Of a stretch of 64,000 nt of DNA, positions 36,200 through 47,349 are shown piece by piece; position 1 is the stretch's first letter, and each line of letters begins with the position of its first letter. The stretch is from Hedera helix. Lineage: Eukaryota > Streptophyta > Magnoliopsida > Apiales > Araliaceae. Both the position numbers and the translations under genes were made by a program. The stretch lies in the NCBI GenBank assembly GCA_947179155.2, contig OX359283.1, positions 4,669,764-4,733,763 of the forward strand. The letters are read 5' to 3'. The notes beneath the pieces are model-generated. The model worked only from the letters and a program-made list of their open reading frames with translations. It was not told the origin of the DNA and made no database searches.

Positions 36200-36427
36200 C
36201 GAACCGGTTGTACCGGTTACCTATTTTTTTATTATTAAATAATAAATAATTAAAAATAATAATAATAATCAGTTTATTTCGGTAAAAACCGGTCCCGAAC
36301 GGTACCTACCCAATTCGGTATACCGGTACTGTTTTTTGTACTGGTTCAATCCGATCAAGATCGGTTTTTACCGAATGAACACCCCTAAGCCATGCTGCAA
36401 GATGTCGTTGCTGCCTTTAGCAGTTGC

Positions 36428-36910
36428 TGATGAGAAATCAAATTCACGTTTGTATTTATTTATGAAATTAATGTTTTTATTTAATTATAGAATTGTTGTA
36501 ATTTTAGGCAATAGATAGTATTTTATTAGTTAGGATATTTTAGTCTTTTAATATTTTAGGAGATGGTATTTTATTTCCATTAGTAAGTGTATTTTTGTCT
36601 TTCAAAAATTTTAAGAAAATTAGAGTTTGTATCCTAATTAAGTTAGGACTCGAGTACAATTTAAAGGTTGATGCTGATGTACCTAGAGGATACAAAATTG
36701 AGATTATTATTATTGAGAGTTGCTTTGGCTTATTTTCTTCTGGGATTAATAGACATGGAAATGAAATCCTAGTTTTAGGGTTAATAGACGCAGAGTTAAA
36801 ACCCTAAACCCTAGTAATTTACACGCAGAGTTAAATCCTAGGTTTCTATCCATTTATCTTCCTGTTAACTGTTCTTTCAGAATTCTGAAACAGAATTCTG
36901 TTCTACATCA
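36428..36910 (+). repeat. 5' LTR of the short LTR element
   Basis: TG...CA ends; roughly 85-90% similar to 38694-39166 by eye. Confidence 0.85.
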
Positions 36911-36999
36911 TTTTGATATCAAAACAAGTTTCGTACCTGAAAAAATAGTCACTATCCATAGCCGAAAAATCTCGTCGGAAGATTTGCAGGAACCCTAGT

Positions 37000-37500
37000 C
37001 ATCGTTGGAAAGTCATTGACCTCAGGAATCAATCCAAGTTCACCTCACTACTGCTCCTCCCACAAACCATCACCATCCTTCAGACAAATCCAACCAACCA
37101 ACCAAACTAGAAACCCAACCGAGCCATCGATCGAAAAAAACAAAAAGAACAAAGATACAACACCAATCACCAACACAAAAGCAGAACGAAGAGGAAGAAC
37201 CAAAGAAGGAGAGGAAAATAGAAGAAAAAGAAGGAAGAAACAGAGCGTTTGAATCATCTCGCGACAGATGAAACAGAAGACAAAGAAGAGAACTAGCCGA
37301 GAAAGAAAGGAAAAAAAACAGAGAGGAGCAGAAGAGGAAGGCAGAAAAAGAGGAAAGTACCTGCCGCCGCCGCTACGTCGCGTTCCTTCTCTGTGTCGCC
37401 GATTCCACCCCAATTCAATCTTCCACTCTCGCAATTTCTCGTCGTGCCTACTACTGCTGCGATTGAAGTAAATAAAAGAGGAAAAGGCTTGTGTTTGGGT
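37000..37500. other. Purine-rich interior stretch
   Basis: From about 37100 to 37350 the plus strand is nearly all A and G with C islands, then turns GC-rich near CCGCCGCCGCTACG. Long open frames exist on both strands only because stops are rare in such sequence. I do not call a gene. Confidence 0.4.
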
Positions 37501-37735
37501 AACATATAAACTGATATTTTTATTTCCCTTGTCAAATTACAGTTTAGTGCCTTAACGTCTCATAAAGTTTTTAAAATACTCCCTGTACTATGAAATTTTG
37601 CATATTAGCCCCTATATTTTTACTTTTAGATATTTATAGTCTAGCCCCTGCAGTATCATCGGTTTCATATCAGTCTCTATAATTTCATTCTCTTCAGTTT
37701 ACTCCCTGTCAAAAATAAAAAGAAAAAAAGGGGAA

Positions 37736-37749
37736 GGGGGGGGGGGGGG
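37736..37749 (+). repeat. Run of 14 G
   Basis: An uninterrupted G run after AAAAAAAGGGGAA. It is prone to slippage and could form G-quadruplex structures. Confidence 0.7.
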
Positions 37750-37839
37750 AGGAAAAAAATATATTTATTTGTTTATTTTAGTTTTTAACTATTGTATTAA
37801 TGTCCCGAGCCACAAGAGTTGATTGAGCAAGAAAAAGAG

Positions 37840-38690
37840 TATATTTGATTTCTTTATAAAGAAAGTGACCGAGTACACTACCTTATCAATACATGTGGGT
37901 TTACTCCGCGTTTGAAACTCGAGCAAGAAGATAATCGATGGGATATTATTGATGCGGAAGACAACCTTGCAGAATTGCAATGTCAATACCAAGATGAACA
38001 AGGAAGAGTTGAAGTAAAGAAACGTCAACAAGTTGAAGTAAAAAAACGTCAACAAGTTGAAGCAAAGAAACGACTACAAGCTAAAACAAAGAAACATCAA
38101 CAAGTTGAAGCACTGAAACGTCAACAAGAGCAAACAAAAGAGCAAGCGGAAGAGAAAGAGAAAGAGCAAGAGAGAGGTAGAGCACGAGAAAGAGTGATAG
38201 AAAGACAAGGAGTATGTTCACAATTCCAGGGTTGTAAAAAATTGTGATGTATCCATGAAAATTATTGAAGATCCAAAGGCGAAACCAACAATTGTGTTTA
38301 AACCACTTGAAACTACAAACAGTTGTGACGTGCATACAGAGATTCTTGAAGTTCCACAAGTTGAAAAGGTTGAACCCGAGATTGTGTGAACAGCAAACCA
38401 AGGGAATTTCTGAAATTGCTTTTGAGTTGTTCATTGCCGAAGAGAAGACGGTGCGAGAAGTTGATCCAGTTCAAGTTGATCGTGTTGAGTTCATCATTCC
38501 AATTAATCTATTTCAACTGCCTTCGAATGCAAAAGTGATGCTCTCGTCGGTTATCTTCCTAACACTTTTTGAGACTTAGTGTGAATATATTGTCAACGGT
38601 GCTCCAAAATGCCCTTTCGATGAGGAAGAATTCGTGAATTACTCTATCATGCGACAAAACTCGAGGTCAAGTTTTCTCTAACAAGGGGAG
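37840..38690 (+). pseudogene. Retroelement reading-frame relic with an 8-residue repeat
   Basis: From 37912 an open stretch of 111 codons contains four to five imperfect repeats of the type VEVKKRQQ (DNA unit about 24 bp, 38009-38125), then a Glu/Lys-rich helix-like segment. A second open frame at 38265-38579 follows after a shift. The frame then ends just before the purine tract, as in Ty3 elements where pol runs to the 3' LTR. No catalytic motif is seen, so the family is not assigned. Confidence 0.45.
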
Positions 38691-38693
38691 AAA

Positions 38694-39166
38694 TGATGAG
38701 GAATCAGATTCACGTTTGTATTTATTTATGGAATTAATGTTTTTATTTAATTATGGAATTGTTGTAAATTTAAAAGATAGATAATATTTTATTAGTTAGG
38801 GTATTTTAGTCTTTTAATATTTTAGGAGATAGTTGATATTTTATTTCCATTAATAAAGATATTTTTGTCTTTCAATATTTTTAGGGAAATTAGAGTTTGT
38901 GTCCTAACTAAGTTAGCACTTGAATACTATTTAAAGGCTAATGCTAATTTACTTAGGGGATAAAGAATTGAGATTATTATTATTGAAAGCTGTTTTGACT
39001 TATTTTCTTCTAAAATTAATAGACATGGAGTTGAAATCCTAGTTTTAAGGTTAATAGACGTAGAATTGAAACCCCAAACTCTAGTAACTTACGCGCAAAG
39101 CTAAATCCTAGTTTCTATCTATTTATCTTCCTGTTAATTGTTCTTTCAAAATTATGTACTACATTA
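38694..39166 (+). repeat. 3' LTR of the short LTR element
   Basis: TG start after a purine tract; the end has drifted from CA to TA. Confidence 0.85.
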
Positions 39167-39221
39167 GTTGCTGCCTATAGCAATTAGCAGTTGCTGCCTA
39201 TAGCAATTAGCAGTTGCTGCC
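39167..39221. repeat. 23-bp minisatellite, about 2.4 units
   Basis: Units start GTTGCTGCCTATAGC at 39167, 39190 and 39213. A partial unit lies left of the LTR element at 36407-36422, so the element landed inside this array. Confidence 0.8.
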
Positions 39222-39690
39222 ATTGCTCCGCCTGTCTCTGTTGTTGATCCTTTCATCATCACCAGCTTCCTCCCAATCGACTTTTGCATCTTGCCTGAGT
39301 CTGATCTTATAGCTTGAGTCCATTAAAAAGTCTTTTGTTTAATATTTGCAAAATTATTTTTTGATTTCCATATGTTTTTTTTTATGTCTCCCTAAAGTTT
39401 TAAAGTTTACATTTAGGTCCCTGAACTTTTTTGTTTATATTTTTTTCAAAAAAATCATCCTCCGAGTTTTCATTTTGACACTCAAACCCCGAAGTTTCTG
39501 TCTTTTCAATTAAGCCTCTACTTTGTTATTCTTTTTCCTTTTCACAATTAGGTCCCTAGAGTAAAAAAAAAATGTCAGAACCAAAAAATACAAAAATAAA
39601 GTCAGAAGAGTGAGAAAAAAACAAGAGTAAAAAGAGAGAAAGAGAGAGTTGAGTTAAAGAAAAACTAGAAAAAATATATACACAAACACA
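39222..39690. other. Intergenic stretch, nothing coding
   Basis: T-rich, with AGGTCCCT-type phrases common in plant dispersed repeats. No borders could be set. Confidence 0.4.
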
Positions 39691-39699
39691 ATGTTTTCA

Positions 39700-40320
39700 T
39701 TCAAGTTTGACAATCCAGTCTCCTTTTGGATTAAGATAAAGCAACTTGAGCATCAAGTTCCTTTTATGTGCAAACAACTTCAAAGGGTTTAGCCATAAGC
39801 CTTCTAGCATTGAAAAATGTGTGATGACTTAGCATTGTTGGAAACAAGCCTCACAAATTTAAGAAATCATTACCGCTTCGTATCCACATGCTATTCTCAT
39901 TCAGATTTTGTTCAGGACCATATACATGTTAAATTTTACAAAATTGAAGACACAAACATCGAGTGTGTTCAAGTTGAAGATCCAAAAAGGCTTATAAAAA
40001 AAGCTGATTTTGAGAATGTTGGGTGTTGATGGGAGACTCAAAAATGATTTGCCTACATTTCAAATGCTATTCAAGTTGATGCAGAGGTTGAACAAAAAAA
40101 GGAAAAAAAAAACATGTAAATCAAACATATTCTCTTTTTCATTCGAGATGGCTTATTAGAATCCCAAGCTGCATTGAAGTTCTCTATAATGTCAATGTTG
40201 TTCCCAAAAACTGTGATAATGAAACTGAGAAATTCGTGCACATGTTTTGTTGGAAGATCACTCGCCGAACATGGCTTATATTTTTGACGATGCTACATAA
40301 CTCATGGACTTCAATTGCAG
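39700..40320 (+). pseudogene. Unidentified reading-frame relic
   Basis: An open frame of 70 codons at 39817-40029 and further short frames up to 40320 look like decayed protein-coding DNA (even codon spread, few stops locally). I do not recognise it. It directly precedes LTR-like copy B, so it may be the 3' end of that element's interior. Confidence 0.3.
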
Positions 40321-40327
40321 GAAAAAT

Positions 40328-40640
40328 GATGTGGAACAGAATGAAAATTAAGAAGTTAATTATTAAATATTCTATTATTGTTTTGAGATAAATATTTTAT
40401 TATTAATGTAATTATATTTAATTTAGATTACATAGAATATTCTAGAATATTAATTAAGGTGGTAGATACTTAATAGGAGTTAGTTTGGTTTTTCACTTGG
40501 TTATTAAGTATAAAATTTCCTATATAAAGCGTTCTTATCCTCATTATTATTGACATTATCAAATATGAATTAATTTAAGAATAGTTTTGTAGGTTTGTGT
40601 GTTTCTCTACCAATTCTCTGCTGGGATAGGTACTTTTGTT
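40328..40640 (+). repeat. LTR-like repeat, copy B
   Basis: Related to copy A (32015-32620). It has TATATAAAG at about 40522 and the uninterrupted form of the MITE target (CTACCAATTCTCTGC) near 40605-40622. Confidence 0.5.
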
Positions 40641-40724
40641 CCTTATTTCTGACTTGTCCTATACCATTATATACACATAGTTTAAAACTATAATTAGTGC
40701 ATCCAACACATGAAACTCCCTGCA

Positions 40725-40766
40725 ACCCGTACCCGTACCCGTACCCATACCCATACCCATACCCAT
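40725..40766 (+). repeat. Hexanucleotide microsatellite (ACCCGT)3(ACCCAT)4
   Basis: Seven tandem 6-bp units; the last four share a G-to-A change. Confidence 0.9.
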
Positions 40767-42896
40767 CTTGAGTCAGAATTTTGAAAGATAAATAAAATAT
40801 AAACTTTGATAACCTTTTCAAATATAATGATTAATTTTCATAGACTGTAATTTGGTATCTTCCAAAAAGGAAAAGTGAACCTCTAATTGCAAAAAGGCAG
40901 GAGTATTAATTTTCATTGACCTATTTATTAGTATTCAAAAGTAAATGGCCACATAATTATGGATTTAAAACCAACCATCATGTTCTTGTAATATTTTGTA
41001 AGTGGTCAATTTTTAGTGTACCTAAAAGTATCTGTGTCTAACACTCAGATAAAGGTATGGGTGCTGTACATTTTATTTTCGTGTTAGAAATTAACAAAAT
41101 TGAGAAGTAATAGTGTCGGTTTCTTTAAAGTAACTGTGTCTAACCAGCAATCCATTTTCGTGAATGTAACTTACATTTCTAGTTTTAGAACAGAGAGAGT
41201 ATTACATTCTAAATAATAATTAAACTTTACTTGGTAAAAGAATTCCTTTTTTCTATTCATGACATGGCTTAAAGTTTCAGCATATTGGCAGAAATTTCGG
41301 CAGTGGCTTCGGCCCATGCCGAATTCCAACTTTAGCGATTATTCATGTAGAAGGTATGTTTTGGTGAAATTTCAGCCCATCGACGTAACAAAACAGTTTC
41401 AACCCAAAATTTCAGTTTAAAGGGGAGAAAAGCCATGCACAAAAGAAAATAAAATAAATATATTTATACATTTGAACTAGTACCTAAATTGGTATTATAA
41501 AATAAACTAAAACTAGTATTCAAGTTAACTACAACTTATAAGTTTATACTTAAACTGCTTAGCTAGAAAAAAGCATATATACAATATATTACCCAAGTTA
41601 ACTAGAGCTTAAAAAAATTGTAGCCATTTTACTTGGCAAAAGAAAATATATTTTATTCATATTGATTAAAAAAATTGTATCTATATAGTAACTAGAACTT
41701 CAAAATATCTTAAGAATCTATTATTCAATTTTTATGGAATGTAGCATTAGACACGTCTAAGAGATGTCTGTTTTATCTCTTTGGGCAATGCTATGTTTAT
41801 ATAAGATAATGTGTTAATTGAACTTAATTGATTCATCTGGTTGTTGTTGTTATTTAGAATTTTTCATAAAAAAAATTTAAAAAATTGAAACTCTTAACTA
41901 GCAGAATGGTGCATCTCGCCCAAAACCATATCGAGTCAAAAAAAATAATCTTCCGAAACATAAGACACTACCGTGACTTTGAAACTTGATTCACAAGTAC
42001 TCCATGAGTCCTATAAAATGTCTTTATTACACTTTCACTAAAAACAAAAGTAGAGGAGAGAGAATGAAGTTCCCACTTTATCCACAACAAACCCCGCGTA
42101 TGTAACTTAAGGTTCTCTTTTTATTAAAAGTAGCAGATCTACGTAATTAGTTTGGGGGGTAAAATAGACTTTGTATAACATTTTTCATTTAAATTATGTA
42201 TTTCATACATCTTTCATAGGACAAATTTTCATTGTACTAATTAATCATCTTGTTGTGGCACGGAGGGAATATATTAGTTGATAGATCTCTATTGCTACCT
42301 TAAATACCAAGCTAAATTTGGAATTGTACATTCTTTACATATAAAGAAAGTTTATAGAATTCTTTCTCATCTCCAATACCAAAGCACTTTTGACGTATAA
42401 GTAACCTTTGTGATTAAGATCAATCATTCAATCAAATAAAAATAACATTAATACAGTAGCATAATAGCATAGAGTGAACTACAAAAACTAATACCACAAA
42501 CAAATCAATGATAACCACAGTAAGCATAATTGATTCTTAGCTTATCAAATAACAGGTTCCTCTATGGTTAGTAAGATCTCACCTCTCATTAACATCAAAT
42601 GCTTCAACTATCGTTTACATGCCAATAATATAGATATGATTAAGCTTTAAGAACTTCATTTGTCTAATACTCTTTAAGCACTTCCATAATAACTTAATTT
42701 TCTATATTTTTGGTCTTTTTCTTAGCCTGAACGTAGAATACTTATTCTGAGGAAATAGCATAGAGAATACTAAGCCAACAATCTCACAGAGGAAATCAAA
42801 CCAACTATCATAATGGGCAAGAGAAAATGTTAAATTAACTATGAATCTGGAATTCAATTAACAAACTGAGTGAATTACCTCCATTGAAATATTAGT
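40767..42896. other. AT-rich intergenic DNA downstream of the mTERF gene
   Basis: No further gene or clear element is seen. The part nearest 42897 would hold the mTERF 3' untranslated region. Confidence 0.5.
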
Positions 42897-44045
42897 TCAG
42901 TGTGCTTTCCATTTTAGTCCCACGTTCTTGGTGTATATTTCAAACAGCTCCGGTAACTCAACTTCATACTTCAGTATAAAATTCTGTATGAAATTCAACT
43001 CAGGATAGCACACAAGCGTATAAAGACATGTCTTACGCTTGAGCAGCTTCTTCTCTAGCAATATTTTCAAAACATTGTTCCTGGGAATCACCCTTTTCTC
43101 CAAGCTAAGCGATAAAAACTTGGGGTGAGACGCCAAGTATCCTGGTGTATACTTAAGCTCCTTCATGAAATAATTCAGCCCACTTCGAATCTTAGCTTCT
43201 GATAAGGTCAGATTGGACGGTAGATTTCTTGCCATGGTGATTACATCTGAATTCGACCACCCAAAGCTCCTGAAGATCTCATATTTCATTTCTACTCTTG
43301 ACTTACTAATGGAAGCAAGGGCATCAACACCATATAAGAACATCGTGGAATTCCGAGGAATTCCCAACTCCCCTTCAACTCGACGCAATATATTATCAAG
43401 CCACTCGGGCTTTTGCATAACATATCTAGGGTTACTAGTTACAAACTTCTCAATTTTATCATTTGAGATACCATACTTTTGTAGCAACAACACATTGGGT
43501 CTAATTCTGTCTTGGACATTACTCGATAGCAACCATTTCGATCTATTAATAGCCTTAACAACATTTTCATCACTACCCACTAAACTTTTTAGATAATCAA
43601 CTGAAGGTTTGATGTGGGTTTCTAACCCTCTACCGAAAAGTGGAAGATTACCCGATATTACCTTAACCAAGTGAAACCCAGATAAACCAATTTCTTGAAG
43701 ATATTTAAATTTGGGTTTTAGGGTTTTGTCTGGCTTTGATAATAAAAGTGCAGGTACAGATGAAACAATGTTTTTTATCTGGGTTTTGTCTAAACCGCAT
43801 TGAATTAACAAATTAACAACAGATTCAGGGTTTCTAGTGGATTTCAAGTGAGTTACCTTTGTAGAGGCGGAAATTGCTTCTTCTCTGGAGAACCCGAGTG
43901 AATTTATGAGGTATTCAACCATAAAATGACTTTTGGTAAGTGAGGAATCAGTAGCAGATGTTGAGTAGTTAAAGAGAAGACATCTAAGGCCAGAGACTGA
44001 GTTGAGCTCTCGCACGCCATGGCTACGAATTCGAAGTCCAAACAT
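42897..44045 (-). CDS. mTERF family protein, organelle-targeted
   Basis: An intact single-exon frame of 382 residues. The family (mitochondrial transcription termination factors) are helical-repeat proteins that bind nucleic acid in mitochondria or chloroplasts and act in transcription, splicing or ribosome assembly. The first 35 residues are rich in Arg, Ser and Leu with no acidic run (MFGLRIRSHGVREL), fitting an organelle, probably mitochondrial, transit peptide. Repeats of about 30-35 residues follow, with typical phrases FSREEAI, NPESVVNLL, GLDKTQIKNIVSSVPALL, YLQEIGLSG, LLQKYGISNDKI, FGWSNSDVITMARNLP, YTPGYLASHPKFLSLSLEKRVIPR and LEKKL. It looks like the large dicot clade that often occurs in clusters (At1g61970-type). 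Length and lack of introns fit that clade. The start is the first Met; no upstream in-frame Met is needed. No other gene lies nearby; LTR elements flank it. Confidence 0.92.
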   Translation of the reverse strand: MFGLRIRSHGVRELNSVSGLRCLLFNYSTSATDSSLTKSHFMVEYLINSLGFSREEAISASTKVTHLKSTRNPESVVNLLIQCGLDKTQIKNIVSSVPALLLSKPDKTLKPKFKYLQEIGLSGFHLVKVISGNLPLFGRGLETHIKPSVDYLKSLVGSDENVVKAINRSKWLLSSNVQDRIRPNVLLLQKYGISNDKIEKFVTSNPRYVMQKPEWLDNILRRVEGELGIPRNSTMFLYGVDALASISKSRVEMKYEIFRSFGWSNSDVITMARNLPSNLTLSEAKIRSGLNYFMKELKYTPGYLASHPKFLSLSLEKRVIPRNNVLKILLEKKLLKRKTCLYTLVCYPELNFIQNFILKYEVELPELFEIYTKNVGLKWKAH

Positions 44046-44222
44046 CCTAACCGATTCTGAAAGTATAATTATGTAACAATCTAATTATGTAGTATCATTT
44101 CTGATTTATATGTTTATTAGATTATAATGAATAAGGCTTTGAATGATAACCCAAAAATAAGTACCCGTAAATGTATTTTTAAAAAAACTGATATTATTCG
44201 ATTTAAGGATATTCATCAATAA

Positions 44223-44261
<39 letters not shown>

Positions 44262-44369
44262 TATTTCCTAAATAGTTTAAGAATTAACTAATAACTAGTA
44301 AAATTATTATAAATAATTAAGTTCCTGATATTGTAATTATTATAATAAATTAATTTAGTTACTAATTAG
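44223..44369 (+). repeat. Copia LTR scrap, same family as 1302-3136
   Basis: (ATT)n followed by TTCCTAAATAGTTTAAGAATTA and AATTAAGTTCCT-AT matches the LTR part near 2505-2665 in the same order. It ends where the Ty3 array begins at 44370. Confidence 0.65.
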
Positions 44370-44614
44370 TGTAGACACCCAAATTTTGCACTTTTGCACT
44401 AACCCTGACAGGAGGGCAGAATCGTCATTTGACCCGACGAGCGAAAAGGAAGGTGGACCCCAACATCAAGCCACCCCAGCGATTTACGGTCAAAGCCGCC
44501 ACAACGGACAACGAACATCCGGTCACTTGAGGCAAGGCGAACAGTTGATCCAGAAAAACCTGAGCCGACCACAAAAGACGACTGATGGCCACTCCGCTTA
44601 CGATGTTCGGGGGT

Positions 44615-44936
44615 CTCGCTCCCCGGTGAGCGAGCGGCTGCCCAGCTCGCCGGTGAGCTGGCGGGGGCAGCGCCCCCTGGAAGCCAAGCACAAAGAGCAA
44701 TTTATACATTAGGTAACCGCCTCCCGAAATAATACCGCAGAAATTGGCGAATTAAGACCGCGCGGCACGAAAATCGAGAAAAGCAAGCCGGACAGCCGCG
44801 GATGCACCTGCGGCCACCGACAAAGGGGCAGGTTCGCGGCTCGAGGGCGGCACACGACAGCCGAGGTTCGGCGCGGGCGGCCAGCGAAGTCAGCCGCAGA
44901 TGCACCTGCGGCCAGCCGCAGTTGCACCTGCGGCTG
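44615..44936 (+). repeat. Cluster of six GC-rich hairpins in the LTR
   Basis: Perfect or near-perfect stems: 44615-44634 (7 bp, loop CCCGGT), 44642-44661 (7 bp, loop GCCGGT), 44663-44677 (6 bp, loop AGC), 44795-44814 (7 bp, one mismatch, loop ATGCAC), 44893-44912 (7 bp, loop ATGCAC), 44913-44936 (9 bp, loop TTGCAC). The same set is in LTRs 2 and 3. Confidence 0.8.
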
Positions 44937-46140
44937 CCTTCGGAACTCTATTAAGCATCCAGATCTGCGTCCGAGAAAAGAAGAGAAGAAAAAGAAAGAA
45001 AATAGAGAGAGAGAATGGCGAGAAGGAGAGAGAGAAACCCACGGGTTTGAGAGAAAAAGGGAGGATTCTTCATCTTTTGTTCAATCTTCACTTTATATTG
45101 TAGCCTATGTTGATTTCCAAGTGTTAAGGCTTCCATTTCATCGTTTGAAACGTGAGAAAATCTGAATTTATTGCGTTGTCGGTTTTAATCTAGTTAGATC
45201 TAGTTTTCATTTCATCTTATTGTTTAAGTTGTTATATATATAATATTTGTGCATTTGTTGGGTGGATCTACTGTTAGATCCGAAAATATTTGGTGCATTG
45301 CTATTTAATATAGTTTGATTTTGTATATGTTGAAGTTAGATCCGATGTAGTCGATATATGTTTGGATCTATGGATTAGGGATGGTTAGGGAGGATTTATT
45401 GCGGATGAAATCTCCTCCTAACCTCCCGATGATATCCTTGTAGTTTATTTCTAGCATTTACGCATGTAGCGATGGCGATGCATTTGTATTGTAAATATGT
45501 AATTTTCGAGCCTTAAAGCGATGTCGGATCGAAAATCGGGTTTAAGGCCCCGTAATAATGAAATGTGCGATTGTGGGCGTTTGGGGTTATTCGGATGGCT
45601 TACATGCCCGTGAATAGCCGCAACGTTATTTTGATGCTTGGTTTTCCCTTTTGACACGAGAAAACGATTTTGGAATGAAATGATAAAGATTTTTATAAAA
45701 TCAAGCAAATTAGGATATTAGATCCACGAGGATTAAAATTAAGAGTTTTGACGAACTTAAATCCATGTTTGGCAAAAAGGCTTCATTTGGTTCCAAAAGG
45801 TCATAAAAAACGATTTCGCAAATAAATAAATGTTTTCATTAAACTTTGTGCATAGGGTTAAAGAGTTCTAGAAGTTGCCCTCGTTTTATTTATATTTACT
45901 GTTAGAAGGCAATGTATAGTCTCGATTCCTATTTGACAAAAGTTTAAAAAACTATTGTTTTCTAAAAAGACATCTAATAAAAGCCTCATCGTTTTCGAAA
46001 TTAAAATTAATCTTTCTTCTAACAAACAAAGCCTCGTCATGTGGGTCAAAAGACGTCTAAACGTGTTCCCGACAAAACACATTTTGCTATATAAAATCAA
46101 AGCAACTTTGATGCAAAACTCACCATAAACAGTCATTTAG

Positions 46141-46141
<1 letters not shown>

Positions 46142-46183
<42 letters not shown>
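46142..46183 (+). repeat. (CA)n microsatellite in LTR 1
   Basis: About 20 CA units. LTR 2 has one unit fewer (55268-55306). Confidence 0.9.
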
Positions 46184-46186
<3 letters not shown>

Positions 46187-46558
46187 TTAGGATTTAAAAG
46201 GATAGGAAAACATCGAGATTGCGGTAACCGTGTTTCACGGAAGTCGGGGGGTGCCTAACACCTTCCCCTCGCTTAAGCAAGCCCCCGAACTCTATGAATC
46301 TCGGTTTGCGGACCAATTAACTCGGAGTCACATATGAGCCAGCGATTACGAAAACAAACTCGGATGAGTTGGTACATCCATTTCAAATATACCAACTGGC
46401 GACTCTGGTCAATTGGCTCATAAAAAATCGATCTTTCAAAACCCGTCGACATTAAGCCGACCCTTTTCAAAAGTCACATCTTAATCTAAAGGCTAAAATT
46501 GGAAAAGGGCATTTTTAATATTAAAATACGAGACGACGAAAATCCCGGCGTCGACAGC

Positions 46559-46576
46559 TGGCGACTCTGCTGGGGA
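46559..46576 (+). other. Primer-binding site, unit 1
   Basis: TGGCGACTCTGCTGGGGA two bases after the LTR. Ogre-type elements use a tRNA-Arg site of this kind, as I recall. Confidence 0.8.
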
Positions 46577-47349
46577 CATTAGAGGGCTTAAGCCGCGTTC
46601 AAATCTTGATGTTTTCCTATCCTCTAAAAATCTAAAGAATGTGTGTGTGTGCATTACTTGCGATTAATCTACCTTTTGTGCGTGTATGAATGAATGTGTG
46701 AGTTTTGTGATTGCTTTACGAATGCTTTACCTTAATGTCATCATTTGCATACGGTGAGGAACGATGAATGAATGATGAATGTATGTTGAACAGTTCCTCC
46801 TCCTGAGGCAAACCCGTCGGATGTGGATTACTGGACTCAAAGGGGTGCTCCCCGGCGAGGCTCAGGAAAAGCATCCACTCAGATCCAATCCAATTGAAAG
46901 ATCGGATTTATTCCCTTCTAGTATGTTGCGAAGATCTGGGAACCTTCATGCCAAAAAGCCCGCGAGAGTAAGCTTAGGGTAGGTCAGCCTCAGATAAACC
47001 CAACGCGTGGGAAGTCTCTTCATACCCTTTTGCGTTTTACGCACATGATATCATACTTTAGTCAAACATCTTGTGTATCCCGCTTTGTCAAAATAAAAAT
47101 ACTAACCTCTGTTTTACAGGGACAGCTGGGAGAGCATCATAATTGCACATTGACATACATTGGTTAAAATAAAGGAATACTAACAATGTTTTGTAGGAAA
47201 AGATTATAAAACTCAAAAACACAAAAATATTTGCTTTAGCATGCATCCACCAGTGTCATTTCCCGGAACTAAACTTGGCTTGTTTTATTCGCAGGATTGC
47301 TCCCCAAACTCGTCTTTGATCCAGAAAAGCCCGAGAGTCAGTAGTCGAA
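46577..47349 (+). other. Leader, unit 1
   Basis: About 770 bp before gag. A 67-codon open frame at 46779-46982 has no recognised motif and is probably not a gene. GCAGGATTG just before gag looks splice-acceptor-like (47291-47299). Confidence 0.5.

Larger units (their letters stand above)
35295..36387. mobile_element. hAT-type element, outer, carrying another hAT inside
   Basis: Ends TAGGGGTATCC and, inverted, TAGGGGTGTTC. The interior arms are rich in ACCGG/CCGGT blocks. Flanks AGCCACGT (35287-35294) and AGCCATGC (36388-36395) agree at 6 of 8 positions, with only transitions between them, as expected of an old 8-bp duplication. No coding sequence of its own is seen. Confidence 0.7.
36428..39166 (+). 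mobile_element. Short LTR retroelement, 2.7 kb, TSD GTTGC
   Basis: Direct LTRs of 483 bp (36428-36910) and 473 bp (38694-39166) start TGATGAG and end CTACATCA or CTACATTA. GTTGC precedes the first (36423-36427) and follows the second (39167-39171). A possible primer site TGATATCAAAAC just inside the first LTR matches the initiator tRNA-Met site at 9 of 12, all differences G-to-A. The tract ACAAGGGGAGAAA abuts the second LTR. The interior is only 1.8 kb and lacks recognisable pol. LTRs differ at many sites, so it is old. Confidence 0.82.
44370..46556 (+). repeat. LTR 1 of the array (2,187 bp)
   Basis: TGTAGACACCC start, GTCGACA end. It lacks an 11-bp stretch present in LTRs 2 and 3 near 44668 and differs from both at several other shared sites. 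The first 570 bp are GC-rich and hairpin-rich; the rest is AT-rich. Confidence 0.92.

Noticed and set aside
37048..37535. Long open frames on both strands in the purine-rich stretch
   Set aside because: Low-complexity A/G-rich DNA rarely makes stops; there is no domain and both strands are open at once.
40570..40821. Minus-strand frame with a GYGYGY repeat, like a glycine-rich cell-wall protein
   Set aside because: It is the hexanucleotide microsatellite read in frame; no signal peptide or gene structure around it.
44386..44927. Several 70-110 codon frames in the GC-rich LTR part, repeated in LTRs 2 and 3
   Set aside because: They arise from GC-rich hairpin DNA upstream of the element's transcript body; no motif, and the frames differ between LTR copies.
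46142..46183. (CA)n as a possible Z-DNA regulatory site
   Set aside because: It is an ordinary microsatellite with length drift between LTRs; nothing supports a special role.
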